A DNA stretch of 64,000 nt from Sphingomonas sp. PP-CC-1A-547 (GTDB lineage Bacteria > Pseudomonadota > Alphaproteobacteria > Sphingomonadales > Sphingomonadaceae). Below, in pieces: positions 15,097 through 23,379 of this stretch. The stretch lies in the NCBI RefSeq assembly GCF_003610375.1, contig NZ_RAPZ01000012.1:310001-374000 (forward strand), given 5' to 3'. The number at the start of each line of letters is the position of its first letter. Position 1 is the stretch's first letter. The notes below the pieces were generated by a model, which ran no database searches, was not told the DNA's origin, and was given only the letters and a program-made list of their open reading frames with translations. The translations under genes were made by a program, and so were the position numbers.

Positions 15097-15819
15097 CTAC
15101 GGAGCAGAGACTCCCGCCCCCGGCTTTCCACACACCACCGGCCCACCGGCCGCTGCATCGACGCGGCATTTCGCGTTGCCGGTGATCGTGACCGTTCCCA
15201 GCCCGTTGTTGGTCACCTGCGCGGTATAGCGCGCCGCCGCCTTCGTCTCGCCAACGCCGTCGAGGTGGACGGTCAGGTCGTTGACCGCCAGCCCCGAGGC
15301 GTCGATCGCGCCCGGCCCGCTCGTCACGAGGCGCGCGCGCGCCGCGCGGCCGGCGAGCGTCATCTGACCGGTGCCGATCAGCGTCGCGTTCAGCTGATCG
15401 GTATCGGCCGCCGCGAGGGCCAAGCTGCCGTTACCGCTGACCGTCACGTCGACGCGCATGCCGCGCATCTTCGCGATCGTCAGCCGCCCGCCGGCCGCGA
15501 CGCTGGCCGAGGTCAGGTCGGGCGTCGAGAGCGTCACGACGATCGGCCCCGCCCCGCCGCCGCCACGCGTCTGCTCGCCCCAGCCGCCGGTGCCCTTGCG
15601 CACCGACAGCGTGGTACCATCGACCCGGACGGCCACATCGTCCCCCCTGCCCGGGCCGGTGATGGTCGCACGCGGCGAGCCTATCGTGACGCGGACCTCG
15701 AACGGCCCCTCGACCCGCACACGATCGAAGCTGCCGACCGAGACCGTCCGGCTCGTCGCGGAAGACTGGGCGAATGTCGGCGCGGACAGGAGCAGCGACG
15801 CGGAGAGCAGATATCTCAT
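15097..15819 (-). CDS. Secreted DUF2807 (GIN-domain) protein
   Basis: The N-terminus MRYLLSASLLLSAPTFAQ is a Sec signal peptide, so the mature protein is periplasmic or surface exposed. The rest is a right-handed beta-helix-like DUF2807 domain with the opening RTVSVGSFDRVRVEGPFEV and repeated short strands such as LTIAKMRGMRVDVTVSGNGS and ARLVTSGPGAIDASGLAVND. The family is called head GIN / putative adhesin; function is not established. It lies 49 bases after a larger paralogue on the same strand, and the two probably form an operon. The ATG at 15819 is preferred to 15834 because it begins the signal peptide directly. Confidence 0.82.
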   Translation of the reverse strand: MRYLLSASLLLSAPTFAQSSATSRTVSVGSFDRVRVEGPFEVRVTIGSPRATITGPGRGDDVAVRVDGTTLSVRKGTGGWGEQTRGGGGAGPIVVTLSTPDLTSASVAAGGRLTIAKMRGMRVDVTVSGNGSLALAAADTDQLNATLIGTGQMTLAGRAARARLVTSGPGAIDASGLAVNDLTVHLDGVGETKAAARYTAQVTNNGLGTVTITGNAKCRVDAAAGGPVVCGKPGAGVSAP

Positions 15820-15868
15820 GTCCGCGAACGTCACCGGTTATGTACCCTCGCGCAAGTCCGGCGGCGGC

Positions 15869-16600
15869 TTACCGCCCGCAGCGGACACGCCCCGAGCCCA
15901 TCTTGGAGATCGTACAGCGGGATTTCGGTCCGAGATCGACGTCACCCGAGCCCAACATGGCGACCTTGGCAGCGCCGTTCACCACCGCGCGCACGCTTCC
16001 CGAACCGGCGATCTCGACCGTCGCCGACTGCGCCTCAAACCGCGTGCCGTCGAGATCACCCGAGCCTGCCATGTCGACCTTAAGATCGCGTGCCGTGCCG
16101 CTCGCATGCGCGGTACCCGATCCGGCGATCGAGAATTCCGCAACGTCGACCTTGATCGCGGCGATGTCGAGATTGCCTGATCCGGCGATTCCGCCTTCGA
16201 ACCCGCCGCCCTCGACACGGTCCACGGCCATGTTGCCCGATCCCGAGACGCTCGCGTCGGTCAGCCGCGGCAGGGTGACGTACACCTTAACTTTGGCCCC
16301 CTTGCTCCAGCCCATGCTTGCCCCGTTCTTGCGACCGATATTGAGCGTATCCCCGTCACGCTCGATGCGCAGGCGATCGAGTTGTTCGCTCGGCCCCTCG
16401 GCGCGAACCGAGAAGCCGGTACCGACGCGGACGTCGACATCGTCCGAGCCACGAAGGTCGATGCCGTCGAAACCGGCAACCTGGAAGGTCCGGGTGGTCC
16501 CCGAACCGGCCGCCGCAGCCCCGGAGCCTTCATTGTCGCCGTTCCAGCTGAACGAGCAGGCCGCGAGAGGAATGATCAGTCCGAGCGCAAGAAAGTTCAT
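15869..16600 (-). CDS. DUF2807 (GIN-domain) lipoprotein
   Basis: The start MNFLALGLIIPLAACSFSW carries a signal peptide and lipobox (LAAC), so it is a lipoprotein anchored by Cys15. The mature part is a DUF2807 beta-helix: RTFQVAGFDGIDLRGSDDV, then six or so rungs containing the phrase GSG or GSGN (VSGSGNMAVDRVEGG, IAGSGNLDIAAIKV, IAGSGTAHASG, MAGSGDLDGTRF, IAGSGSVRAVV, MLGSGDVDLG). The regular GSG turns suggest a stacked fibre. The start at 16600 has AGGAGGA upstream. It is followed by a shorter paralogue lacking the lipobox, so the pair may be an anchored and a soluble member of one system (inference). Confidence 0.85.
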   Translation of the reverse strand: MNFLALGLIIPLAACSFSWNGDNEGSGAAAAGSGTTRTFQVAGFDGIDLRGSDDVDVRVGTGFSVRAEGPSEQLDRLRIERDGDTLNIGRKNGASMGWSKGAKVKVYVTLPRLTDASVSGSGNMAVDRVEGGGFEGGIAGSGNLDIAAIKVDVAEFSIAGSGTAHASGTARDLKVDMAGSGDLDGTRFEAQSATVEIAGSGSVRAVVNGAAKVAMLGSGDVDLGPKSRCTISKMGSGRVRCGR

Positions 16601-16716
16601 TGCATCCTCCTGTGTGTTATTAATACAATACACCTGCTACGGGACGGCGCAATGAGAAACTTGTCTGGCGCTGGCTCGCTGCACGGCCCCCTATCTTGAG
16701 GAAGGAAGCAGCAGAA

Positions 16717-16750
16717 CGAAAAAGAGCGGCCCCGCAGGACCGCCCTTTTC
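16717..16750 (-). terminator. Terminator of carD
   Basis: Stem of aaagagcggccc with ggaccgcccttt, allowing two G-U pairs on the minus strand, followed there by TTTTTCGTTCT, 22 bases after the carD stop. Confidence 0.7.
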
Positions 16751-16771
16751 GTCGCGTCAAAGAACCAAGCG

Positions 16772-17305
16772 TTACGCTGGCACCTTGTCCTTGTTGTAGA
16801 TCGCGGCCGCGGCGCGGAGGATGTCGAGGATCTTCTCCTGCGCCTTGGGCTCGTCGAGCTCTTCCATCGCCGCCAGTTCGCGCGCGAGGCGGCTGGTCGC
16901 GCCTTCGAAGATCTGGCGCTCGGAATAGCTCTGCTCGGGCTGGTCGTCGGCACGGAACAGATCGCGGACCACTTCGGCGATCGACACGAGGTCGCCCGAG
17001 TTGATCTTCGCTTCATATTCCTGCGCGCGGCGCGACCACATGGTGCGCTTGACCTTGGGCTTGCCCTTGAGCGTGTCCATCGCCTCGCGCATCGTCTTGT
17101 CGGACGACAGCTTGCGCATGCCGACGCTTTCGGCCTTGTTGGTCGGCACGCGGAGCGTCATGCGCTCCTTCTCGAACCGGAGGACGTAGAGTTCCAGTGT
17201 CATGCCGGCGATTTCCGAGCGCTGGAGCTCGATCACACGGCCGACTCCGTGCTTTGGGTAAACGACGAAATCACCGACATCGAAGGACAGTGCCTTGGCA
17301 GCCAT
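16772..17305 (-). CDS. carD: CarD-family transcription factor
   Basis: Binds the RNA polymerase beta subunit through its Tudor-like N-terminal domain and stabilises open complexes, especially at rRNA promoters. The RNAP-interaction domain reads FDVGDFVVYPKHGVGRVIELQ, then ELYVLRFEKERMTLRVP. The helical DNA-binding C domain includes MWSRRAQEYEAKINSGDLVSI (its tryptophan wedges into the -10 fork) and AEVVRDLFR. 177 residues from ATG 17305; a longer reading to 17413 lacks similarity at its N-terminus and was rejected. Neighbours on the same strand are fdxA and the S4/helicase genes, an order common in sphingomonads. Confidence 0.93.
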   Translation of the reverse strand: MAAKALSFDVGDFVVYPKHGVGRVIELQRSEIAGMTLELYVLRFEKERMTLRVPTNKAESVGMRKLSSDKTMREAMDTLKGKPKVKRTMWSRRAQEYEAKINSGDLVSIAEVVRDLFRADDQPEQSYSERQIFEGATSRLARELAAMEELDEPKAQEKILDILRAAAAIYNKDKVPA

Positions 17306-17507
17306 TTGGGGCCTTTCCGGATCAGGCCTCCACGCGACGCCTCGACGAAGGACTCGTCGCTGCTGCATCGGGGGAGGGATAGGTCTACACGTCAAGCGGA
17401 TGACGTGAATCATCGCGCCCGTCGCGGACCCATCTAGCAGCTTTGCAACAAAATTACCAGCCGAACGTGGCAGGCGGCTTGCCCTTTTCGGGATTCGCCG
17501 CCTCTTA

Positions 17508-17849
17508 TCAGTCGCCTGCGCCGGGCTCGGGCGAGAAATACTTGTCGAACTTGCCCTCGACGCCCTTCATCGCGTCGGCATCCGGCGGCGTCTGGTTGTC
17601 GTTGCGCGTGACGTTGGGCCATTGCGCCGAGAACGTCGTGTTCAGCTCGAGCCACTGCTCCAGCCCGCTCTCGGTATCGGGCAGGATCGCCTCGGCGGGA
17701 CATTCGGGCTCGCACACGCCGCAATCGATGCACTCGCTGGGATTGATCACCAGCATGTTCTCGCCTTCGTAGAAGCAGTCGACCGGGCACACTTCCACGC
17801 AGTCCATGTACTTGCAGCGGATGCAGGCATCGGTGACGACGTAGGTCAT
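17508..17849 (-). CDS. fdxA: Ferredoxin FdxA (7Fe, 3Fe-4S/4Fe-4S)
   Basis: A small electron carrier of 113 residues. The N-terminal cluster motif [20 protein letters not shown] and the second motif [16 protein letters not shown] give the cysteine spacing of a seven-iron ferredoxin. The acidic C-terminal extension ([17 protein letters not shown], and [15 protein letters not shown] at the end) is characteristic of proteobacterial FdxA. The start [14 protein letters not shown] at 17849 matches the family; the longer reading to 17924 does not. It lies between carD and the S4 gene. Confidence 0.95.
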   Translation of the reverse strand: MTYVVTDACIRCKYMDCVEVCPVDCFYEGENMLVINPSECIDCGVCEPECPAEAILPDTESGLEQWLELNTTFSAQWPNVTRNDNQTPPDADAMKGVEGKFDKYFSPEPGAGD

Positions 17850-17970
17850 TGCAGAACTCCTGGGCCGGATTCCTTCCCGGCTACGAACGCGCCAGCGACT
17901 ATGCGCGCCTGCCCCTCGCGTCAATCATAGCAAGCCTTCTGCGAGACGTTATCAGGCTTTCACGTGGCTT

Positions 17971-18090
17971 GATCCTCCCCTGCAAGGGGAGGTGGCTGGC
18001 GCTTGCCAGACGGAGGGGTATCCGAACTATCCATAGGGTATCACCCCTCCGTCAGTCCTGCGGACTGCCACCTCCCCTTGCAGGAGAGGA
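17971..18090. repeat. Large inverted repeat, family E
   Basis: gatcctcccctgcaagggga and ggtggc near 17971 are mirrored by gccacctccccttgcagg near 18067. Inner arms gacggaggggtat and atcacccctccgtc pair as well. The whole 120 bases could form one long stem just past the S4 gene. Confidence 0.75.
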
Positions 18091-18399
18091 CTATTCCGAG
18101 GCAGGATCGCGGACGGTACCGGCCGGCGTCTTCCCCGCGATCAAATCCTGATAGCATCCTTGCGCCTCGGGCGCCGGCCCCCGTCGCCCCGGCAAAGCCT
18201 CGACCCGGATCACCCGCACCCGGTCCTCCACCGCAAACGTCAGCACATTCCCAACCCGTACCGGGCAGTGTGCGCGATCGATCGGGCGGCCGTCGATGCG
18301 GAGATGCCCCTTCTCGGCGATCGCCTGCGCGGCGCTGCGCGTTTTCGCGAGCCGCACGAACCACAGGAACCGATCGATCCGCATCGCGCCTTCAACCAT
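18091..18399 (-). CDS. S4-domain RNA-binding protein (Hsp15-like)
   Basis: The S4 fold is clear at the N-terminus: MRIDRFLWFVRLAKTRSAAQ, AIAEKGHLRIDGRPIDRAHC and VRVGNVLTFAVEDRVRVIRV. In E. coli, Hsp15 binds 50S subunits carrying nascent chains after heat-induced dissociation; this homologue is likely to act on the ribosome too. The tail (GCYQDLIAGKTPAGT) is variable. The start is 18399, overlapping the helicase stop, or 18384 directly before MRIDRF. Translational coupling to the helicase is therefore likely. Confidence 0.85.
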   Translation of the reverse strand: MVEGAMRIDRFLWFVRLAKTRSAAQAIAEKGHLRIDGRPIDRAHCPVRVGNVLTFAVEDRVRVIRVEALPGRRGPAPEAQGCYQDLIAGKTPAGTVRDPASE

Positions 18400-20884
18400 G
18401 GCGGACCAGTGCGGCCAGCCCGGCAAACGCGTTCTGCCGCGACGGATCGATCGGGGCAGGGACGACGGCGCGTGCGGGCGGACGACCGCGCCAGACCCAG
18501 CGCGGCGTGTCCCCCGCCAGCGCCTTGAACCCGAGTTCGGCCATCAACCGCTCCAGCGACGCCGCATCGACGCCGATCGAGGTGGCCAGCGCAGGATCGG
18601 GCGCGAACGGCGTGCGCCCCTGCCGCGAATCGTGTGCGGCACGGGCGATGCGCTCGATCAGGTCGATCCGGACCGCCTGGAGTCCAAGGGGGCGAAACCC
18701 TGCTTCAAGAACCGCGCCTTCGCTGCCACGCGCCAATACCGTCGCGCCATCTCGCGGGGCAGCGATCGTCGTACCGCGCGCCGCGGCGAGGATGCGCCGC
18801 CACCGCGCCGACTCCGGCTTGAGCAACCGCGCATCGAACAGATCGAGTGCGCCGACCGTGATCCCGATCTTGCGCAACCGCTTGCGCTCCTCGGGGTCGA
18901 TCGCGTCGAGCGCGAGCCGCATCGGCAACCGCGGCAGTATCCCGCCGGCGTCCTCGATCGCACTGGCGACCGCACGCAACGCCGGCGTGGCATTCGGATC
19001 ACGGCTCAATTCGGCGAGGTGGACCAGAACCGCGATCCGCCGCTTCAGCATCCCCGCGAGCCACAGCGACAGCCGCGCCTCGATCCGCTCCCGCGCGGCC
19101 TTGTCGAGGCAATCGAGCGAGCGATCGAGGATCAGCTTCGGCCGCGCGAACGACGGCCCCGCGCCCAGCTTGGCGACCGGATGACCCGCCCAGACGATCT
19201 GCGCCGCATCGTCGAGCGCGATATCCGCGTCCGGTGTATCGACCAGCGACTGCCCGCGCCGCGATCGCTCGCCGGTCAGCCGCTTCTCCGCCGCCGCAAG
19301 CAGCAGGCGCTTGTCGCTGGCGCGCGCGTCCGCCGCGACGGTGAAGCGGAATCCGTCGAGGCGACCGATCGGATGATCCTCGACCATCACCTCGCCCTCG
19401 GGCCCGATCACCACGGGCAGCGCACCCGCATCCGCACCGATCTGGCGCATCAACGCGGTCGTGCGCTTGTCGACGAACCGCTGCGTCAGGCTCGCATGGA
19501 GCGCATCCGACAGCCGCTCTTCCAGCGCCGCCGTCCTCGCGGCCCACAAGGTCGGCTCGGCCAGCCAGTCGGCGCGTTGCGCGATATAGGCCCAAATCCG
19601 CGTCGCCGCGATCCGCCCGGCGATCACCGGCACGTCGCCCGCCACCGTATCGAGACGCGCGATCTCGTCCGCGAACCACTGGTGTGGGATATGCCCCCGC
19701 CCCTCGCTCAGATGTCCGAACACCCGTGACACGAACCGCGCATGCGGATCGAGCCCGACTTTGCGGAAGTCAGGCAAGCCACACGCCGCCCACAACCGCG
19801 CGACCATCGCCGGGTGCCGCGCCCGCTCACGCACCCAGCCCTCCTCGGCCAACCGCTTCAATACGCCGAGGTCGAGCGCTTGCGGCGCGGCGCGCAAAAC
19901 GCCGGCGGGCGGGCGCGCCTCGAGGCTCGCGACCAGCGCGTCGATGCTCGCGTAATCGGGTTCGCCCTGTCGCCAGTAGAGGTTTTCCAGCCGCGGAAAC
20001 CGGTGCTCCTCGATCGCCAGCACTTCCTCGGGCAGAAACGCGCCGGGGCCGTCGTCGGACAGCGCCCCGAACGTGCCATCACGCTGATGCCGGCCCGCAC
20101 GCCCCGCGATCTGCGCCATCTCCGCCACCGTCAGGCGACGCTGGCGCTTGCCGTCGAATTTGTTGAGGCTGGCGAACGCGACATGCGCGACGTCCATGTT
20201 CAGCCCCATGCCGATCGCATCCGTCGCGACCAGATAATCGACCTCGCCCGCCTGGAACATCGCCACCTGCGCGTTGCGGGTACGCGGGGAGAGAGCCCCC
20301 ATGACGACGGCCGCACCGCCGCGCAGACGCCTGAGCATCTCCGCAACCGCGTACACTTCCTCCGCCGAGAATGCGACGATCGCCGAGCGCTTGGGCAGCC
20401 GGCTGATCTTCTTCGCGCCCGCATAGGTCAGCGTCGAGAAGCGTGGCCGGTTGACGATCTCCGCGCCGGGGACGAGTTTCTTGATCATCGGCCGTAGCGC
20501 TTCGGAACCGAGGATCATCGTCTCCTCGCGTCCCCGGGCGCGCATCAAGCGGTCGGTAAACACATGCCCGCGCTCCGGGTCGGCGCCCAACTGCGCCTCG
20601 TCCAGCCCGACGAAGGCAACGTCGCGATCGGGCATCGATTCGGCGGTACACAGGAACCACCGTGCGTCGGGCGGCACGATCTTCTCTTCGCCCGTGACCA
20701 ACGCGACTCGGTTCGCGCCCTTTATCGCGACAACGCGGTCATAGACCTCGCGCGCGAGCAGGCGCAGCGGGAAGCCGATCATGCCGCTCGAATGCGCGCA
20801 CATCCGCTCGATCGCGAGGTGCGTCTTGCCCGTGTTGGTCGGGCCGAGAACTGCGGTCACGCCAGCGGAGACTTCGTCGCTCAT
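18392..20884 (-). CDS. SUV3-like DEAD/DExH RNA helicase
   Basis: A superfamily 2 helicase resembling the mitochondrial SUV3 helicase, which unwinds RNA for degradation. Motif I is LGPTNTGKTHLA near the N-terminus, with GFPLRLLAREVYDRV after it. Motif II is VGLDEAQLGADPERGHVF, and motif VI is MAQIAGRAGRHQRDGTFG. The long C-terminal half (about 450 residues) is Arg/Ala-rich and helical, without a recognised domain. Total 830 residues from 20884; an ATG at 20920 would add 12. It is translationally coupled to the following S4 gene, suggesting joint action on RNA or ribosomes (inference). Confidence 0.9.
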   Translation of the reverse strand: MSDEVSAGVTAVLGPTNTGKTHLAIERMCAHSSGMIGFPLRLLAREVYDRVVAIKGANRVALVTGEEKIVPPDARWFLCTAESMPDRDVAFVGLDEAQLGADPERGHVFTDRLMRARGREETMILGSEALRPMIKKLVPGAEIVNRPRFSTLTYAGAKKISRLPKRSAIVAFSAEEVYAVAEMLRRLRGGAAVVMGALSPRTRNAQVAMFQAGEVDYLVATDAIGMGLNMDVAHVAFASLNKFDGKRQRRLTVAEMAQIAGRAGRHQRDGTFGALSDDGPGAFLPEEVLAIEEHRFPRLENLYWRQGEPDYASIDALVASLEARPPAGVLRAAPQALDLGVLKRLAEEGWVRERARHPAMVARLWAACGLPDFRKVGLDPHARFVSRVFGHLSEGRGHIPHQWFADEIARLDTVAGDVPVIAGRIAATRIWAYIAQRADWLAEPTLWAARTAALEERLSDALHASLTQRFVDKRTTALMRQIGADAGALPVVIGPEGEVMVEDHPIGRLDGFRFTVAADARASDKRLLLAAAEKRLTGERSRRGQSLVDTPDADIALDDAAQIVWAGHPVAKLGAGPSFARPKLILDRSLDCLDKAARERIEARLSLWLAGMLKRRIAVLVHLAELSRDPNATPALRAVASAIEDAGGILPRLPMRLALDAIDPEERKRLRKIGITVGALDLFDARLLKPESARWRRILAAARGTTIAAPRDGATVLARGSEGAVLEAGFRPLGLQAVRIDLIERIARAAHDSRQGRTPFAPDPALATSIGVDAASLERLMAELGFKALAGDTPRWVWRGRPPARAVVPAPIDPSRQNAFAGLAALVRHG

Positions 20885-21006
20885 GGCGGGCAACATCGGG
20901 GGTAAAGTGGGCTGGCGCAATGACCTGGGTCGAATTGCGCCGTGTTGGTGAGGTGAATGTTGGGTTCGCTCGATCGTCGAGCTTCGGTGTCCACCTCAAT
21001 CTAAAA

Positions 21007-21112
21007 CCACCCCGGCGAAGGCCGGGGCCCAATTGGGGAACAGGTTTAACGGAGGTCCGCGCTTCATCACCTTGGCCTACCCTATTGGGCCCCGGCCTTC
21101 GCCGGGGTGGTG
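21007..21112. repeat. Inverted repeat, family B, copy 1
   Basis: Arms of the type ccaccccggcgaaggccggg and its mirror ccccggccttcgccggggtg, separated by about 50 bases. It fills most of the gap between the divergent helicase and M23 peptidase genes (20885-21278). Other copies are near 31291, 36905 and 43454. Confidence 0.8.
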
Positions 21113-21278
21113 GATAAAGTTCGGGCGCCTTCTAAAACCCAGACAGGGAAGCAGGGTCATCAGTCCCAAATCTCGTCCGCCCCAACCCAAGCACGCCCCG
21201 CCGCCGCCAAGCCCCACAATCGCTGCGGTTAATTTGACTTTAGCATGTCCTCGCCACAACCCGACGCTCGCGCCGGGG

Positions 21279-22823
21279 ATGAAACGGCGCACGAGAATTC
21301 GGACGATTTCGGGGCGGGCACGCGTGTATTTGCAGAAGGATCAGGCGCTGGAACTGGCGGGCGGCGGGGCGCGCGGCTTTGGTCGTGCGCTCGATCGGCA
21401 GCCGGATATCGCGCCAAAGGCTGCCCCCTCGCGGATCGACTGGGTGCCCGATCTCGGCGCACGGATCGGTAGTCGCGACTGGTGGCGCGGGCTCGCGACC
21501 TGCACCGTGCTGTGTACCGCGACCGTCATGTTGGCGCCGGGGTTCAAGCCGCTGGTCGGTGCAGTGCCGTCGCCGCTCGGCGGTGCCGAGTGGGAGGAGA
21601 CGCGGGCGCAGGGCATTGCGCCGCTTGGCCAGGGCGCGACCACCGGGCGGCGGATGGCGGCCAACGATCTCGTTGCCCCGCTCGCCAATGCGCCCGAGCG
21701 CCCGACGCTCGAACTGTCGGCGACGCTCGGCCAGGGCGATGCGTTCGATCGGGCGCTGATGCGCGCGGGCGTCGGCCGGAACGATGCCGAGGCCGCGGCG
21801 GCGCTGGTCGCGCAGTCGGTCGATCCGAAGGCCATTCCGGCAGGCACGCGGATCGCGCTCACGCTCGGACGTCGGCCGGATCGCACCGTCGCGCGGCCGT
21901 TGGAGCAACTCGATTTCCGTGCGCGGTTCGATCTGGCGCTGTCGCTGACGCGCGGAGCGAGCGGGCTGACCGTGAACCGCAAGCCGATCGCGGTCGATAC
22001 GACGCCGTTGCGGATCCAGGGCCTGGTCGGCTCCAGCCTGTACCGCTCCGCGCGTGCTGCCGGTGTTCCCGGAAAGGCCGTGGAGTCGTTCATCAAGGCG
22101 ATCTCGACCCGGCTTTCGATCGGCCGCGACGTGACGGCGGCGGACACCTTCGACGTCATCGTCGAGCGTGAGCGTGCCGCAACCGGCGAGACCCGGATCG
22201 GCGACCTGCTGTTCGCCGGGATCGATCAGGGCCGACGCAAGGTGCAGCTCGTTCGGTTCGCGCCCGACGCAGCGAACGTCGATGCCGACGCCAGTCTAAA
22301 CGGGGAGTCGAGTCGCGGCGGCTGGTTCGATGCCAACGGCCAGACCGAACGTCGCGCCGTTTCGGGCATGCCGGTCACCGGCCGGATCACGTCGAATTAC
22401 GGCATGCGGTTCCACCCGCTGCTGGGCTTCACGCGGATGCACAAGGGCCTCGATATAGGCGCGCCCTATGGTTCGCCGATCCACGCGATGACCGACGGCG
22501 TCGTAGCATTCGCCGGGCGGACCGGCGGCTACGGCAATTTCGTCAAGCTCGTGCACGGTGGCGGGATGGCGAGCGGATACGGCCATATGAGCCGGATCGC
22601 GGTGTCATCGGGCACGCGGGTCCAGCAGGGCCAGGTGATCGGCTATGTCGGATCGACCGGCATGTCGACCGGCCCGCACCTCCACTGGGAAGTGTGGAAG
22701 AACGGCGCAGCGATCAACCCGCGATCGGTCTCGTTTGCCAGCGTGGCGCAGTTGTCGGGGGAGAAACTGCGCGCGTTCAAGGCAAGGGTCGCTCAGCTGC
22801 TGGCAGTACGGGTCGGCGCCTAA
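21279..22823 (+). CDS. M23-family (LytM) peptidoglycan endopeptidase or EnvC-like factor
   Basis: Membrane-anchored zinc metallopeptidase of the LytM type, 514 residues. A single membrane helix (LATCTVLCTATVMLAPG) lies near residue 75. The mature part has a long spacer, then the M23 domain with SNYGMRFHPLLGFTRMHKGLDIG (contributing the HxxxD zinc site), GYGNFVKLVHGGGMASGYGH and TGPHLHWEVW with the second HxH. All catalytic residues are visible, so the enzyme is probably active and cleaves cross-links in the periplasm. The upstream open frame back to 21033 runs through a repeat and is unlikely to be translated. ATG 21279 begins MKRRTRIRTISGRAR, a basic cytoplasmic tail. Confidence 0.9.
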   Translation: MKRRTRIRTISGRARVYLQKDQALELAGGGARGFGRALDRQPDIAPKAAPSRIDWVPDLGARIGSRDWWRGLATCTVLCTATVMLAPGFKPLVGAVPSPLGGAEWEETRAQGIAPLGQGATTGRRMAANDLVAPLANAPERPTLELSATLGQGDAFDRALMRAGVGRNDAEAAAALVAQSVDPKAIPAGTRIALTLGRRPDRTVARPLEQLDFRARFDLALSLTRGASGLTVNRKPIAVDTTPLRIQGLVGSSLYRSARAAGVPGKAVESFIKAISTRLSIGRDVTAADTFDVIVERERAATGETRIGDLLFAGIDQGRRKVQLVRFAPDAANVDADASLNGESSRGGWFDANGQTERRAVSGMPVTGRITSNYGMRFHPLLGFTRMHKGLDIGAPYGSPIHAMTDGVVAFAGRTGGYGNFVKLVHGGGMASGYGHMSRIAVSSGTRVQQGQVIGYVGSTGMSTGPHLHWEVWKNGAAINPRSVSFASVAQLSGEKLRAFKARVAQLLAVRVGA

Positions 22824-22978
22824 CCATCTGATGAACGTCGACGCGCTGCGCGACGGCGGCATCGACGGAATTTGTTGTTGGTTGCCCATTGCGAACCGTG
22901 CGCTCGTCATCAACGTGAGGAACGGTTATTCTTCGTGCGAATGGCCCATTGCATTGGGCGACATTGCTCGGAGGACTC

Positions 22979-23293
22979 GTGGCGAACTCTTTCCTTCACG
23001 GCACGGTCCATACCGCCAGCGATGATCTCCAGTCGGCGATCCGCTCCGATCCAAGCCTCTTCGCACTGTGGCAGACGCTGACGCCGCTCGGCCGGAACGA
23101 GTTCATCTGCTGGATAGAGGACGCAAAACAGCCCAAAACGCGCCAGCGCCGCATAGAGCGTACGGGTCAGGAGTTGTTCGACGGCAAGAAGCGCCCCTGT
23201 TGCTGGGCGGGCTGCATTCACCGTACCGACAAGGCCCCGAGCCGATGGCAGCAGGCCGTCCTGATCGACCGGAAAACAAAGAACGGCATGTGA
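22979..23293 (+). CDS. Small OmdA/YdeI-type protein
   Basis: A 104-residue protein matching the C-terminal domain of YdeI/OmpD-associated proteins: TLTPLGRNEFICWIEDAKQP, KTRQRRIERTGQELFDGKK and RPCCWAGCIHR. In this family the N-F-x-C-W and the ERT...L..GKRPC pattern are conserved; a bacteriocin-protection role was proposed for some members, but function is not settled. I chose GTG 22979 because GGAGGA ends six bases upstream; the ATG at 22949 has no such site. A 16-bp palindrome GCCCATTGCATTGGGC (22944-22959) precedes it and could be an operator. Confidence 0.75.
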   Translation: MANSFLHGTVHTASDDLQSAIRSDPSLFALWQTLTPLGRNEFICWIEDAKQPKTRQRRIERTGQELFDGKKRPCCWAGCIHRTDKAPSRWQQAVLIDRKTKNGM

Positions 23294-23379
23294 TCACGTG
23301 CACGATCAGATCCCCTGTTTTACCGGAATATAGCTAGCGACGGGTTATGCTCGTCGATCCCTGCACTGCCCGATCGCAC

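Noticed and set aside
21033-21278. N-terminal extension of the M23 peptidase
   Set aside because: The frame is open, but it translates a family B repeat and then proline-rich sequence; the conserved protein starts at 21279.
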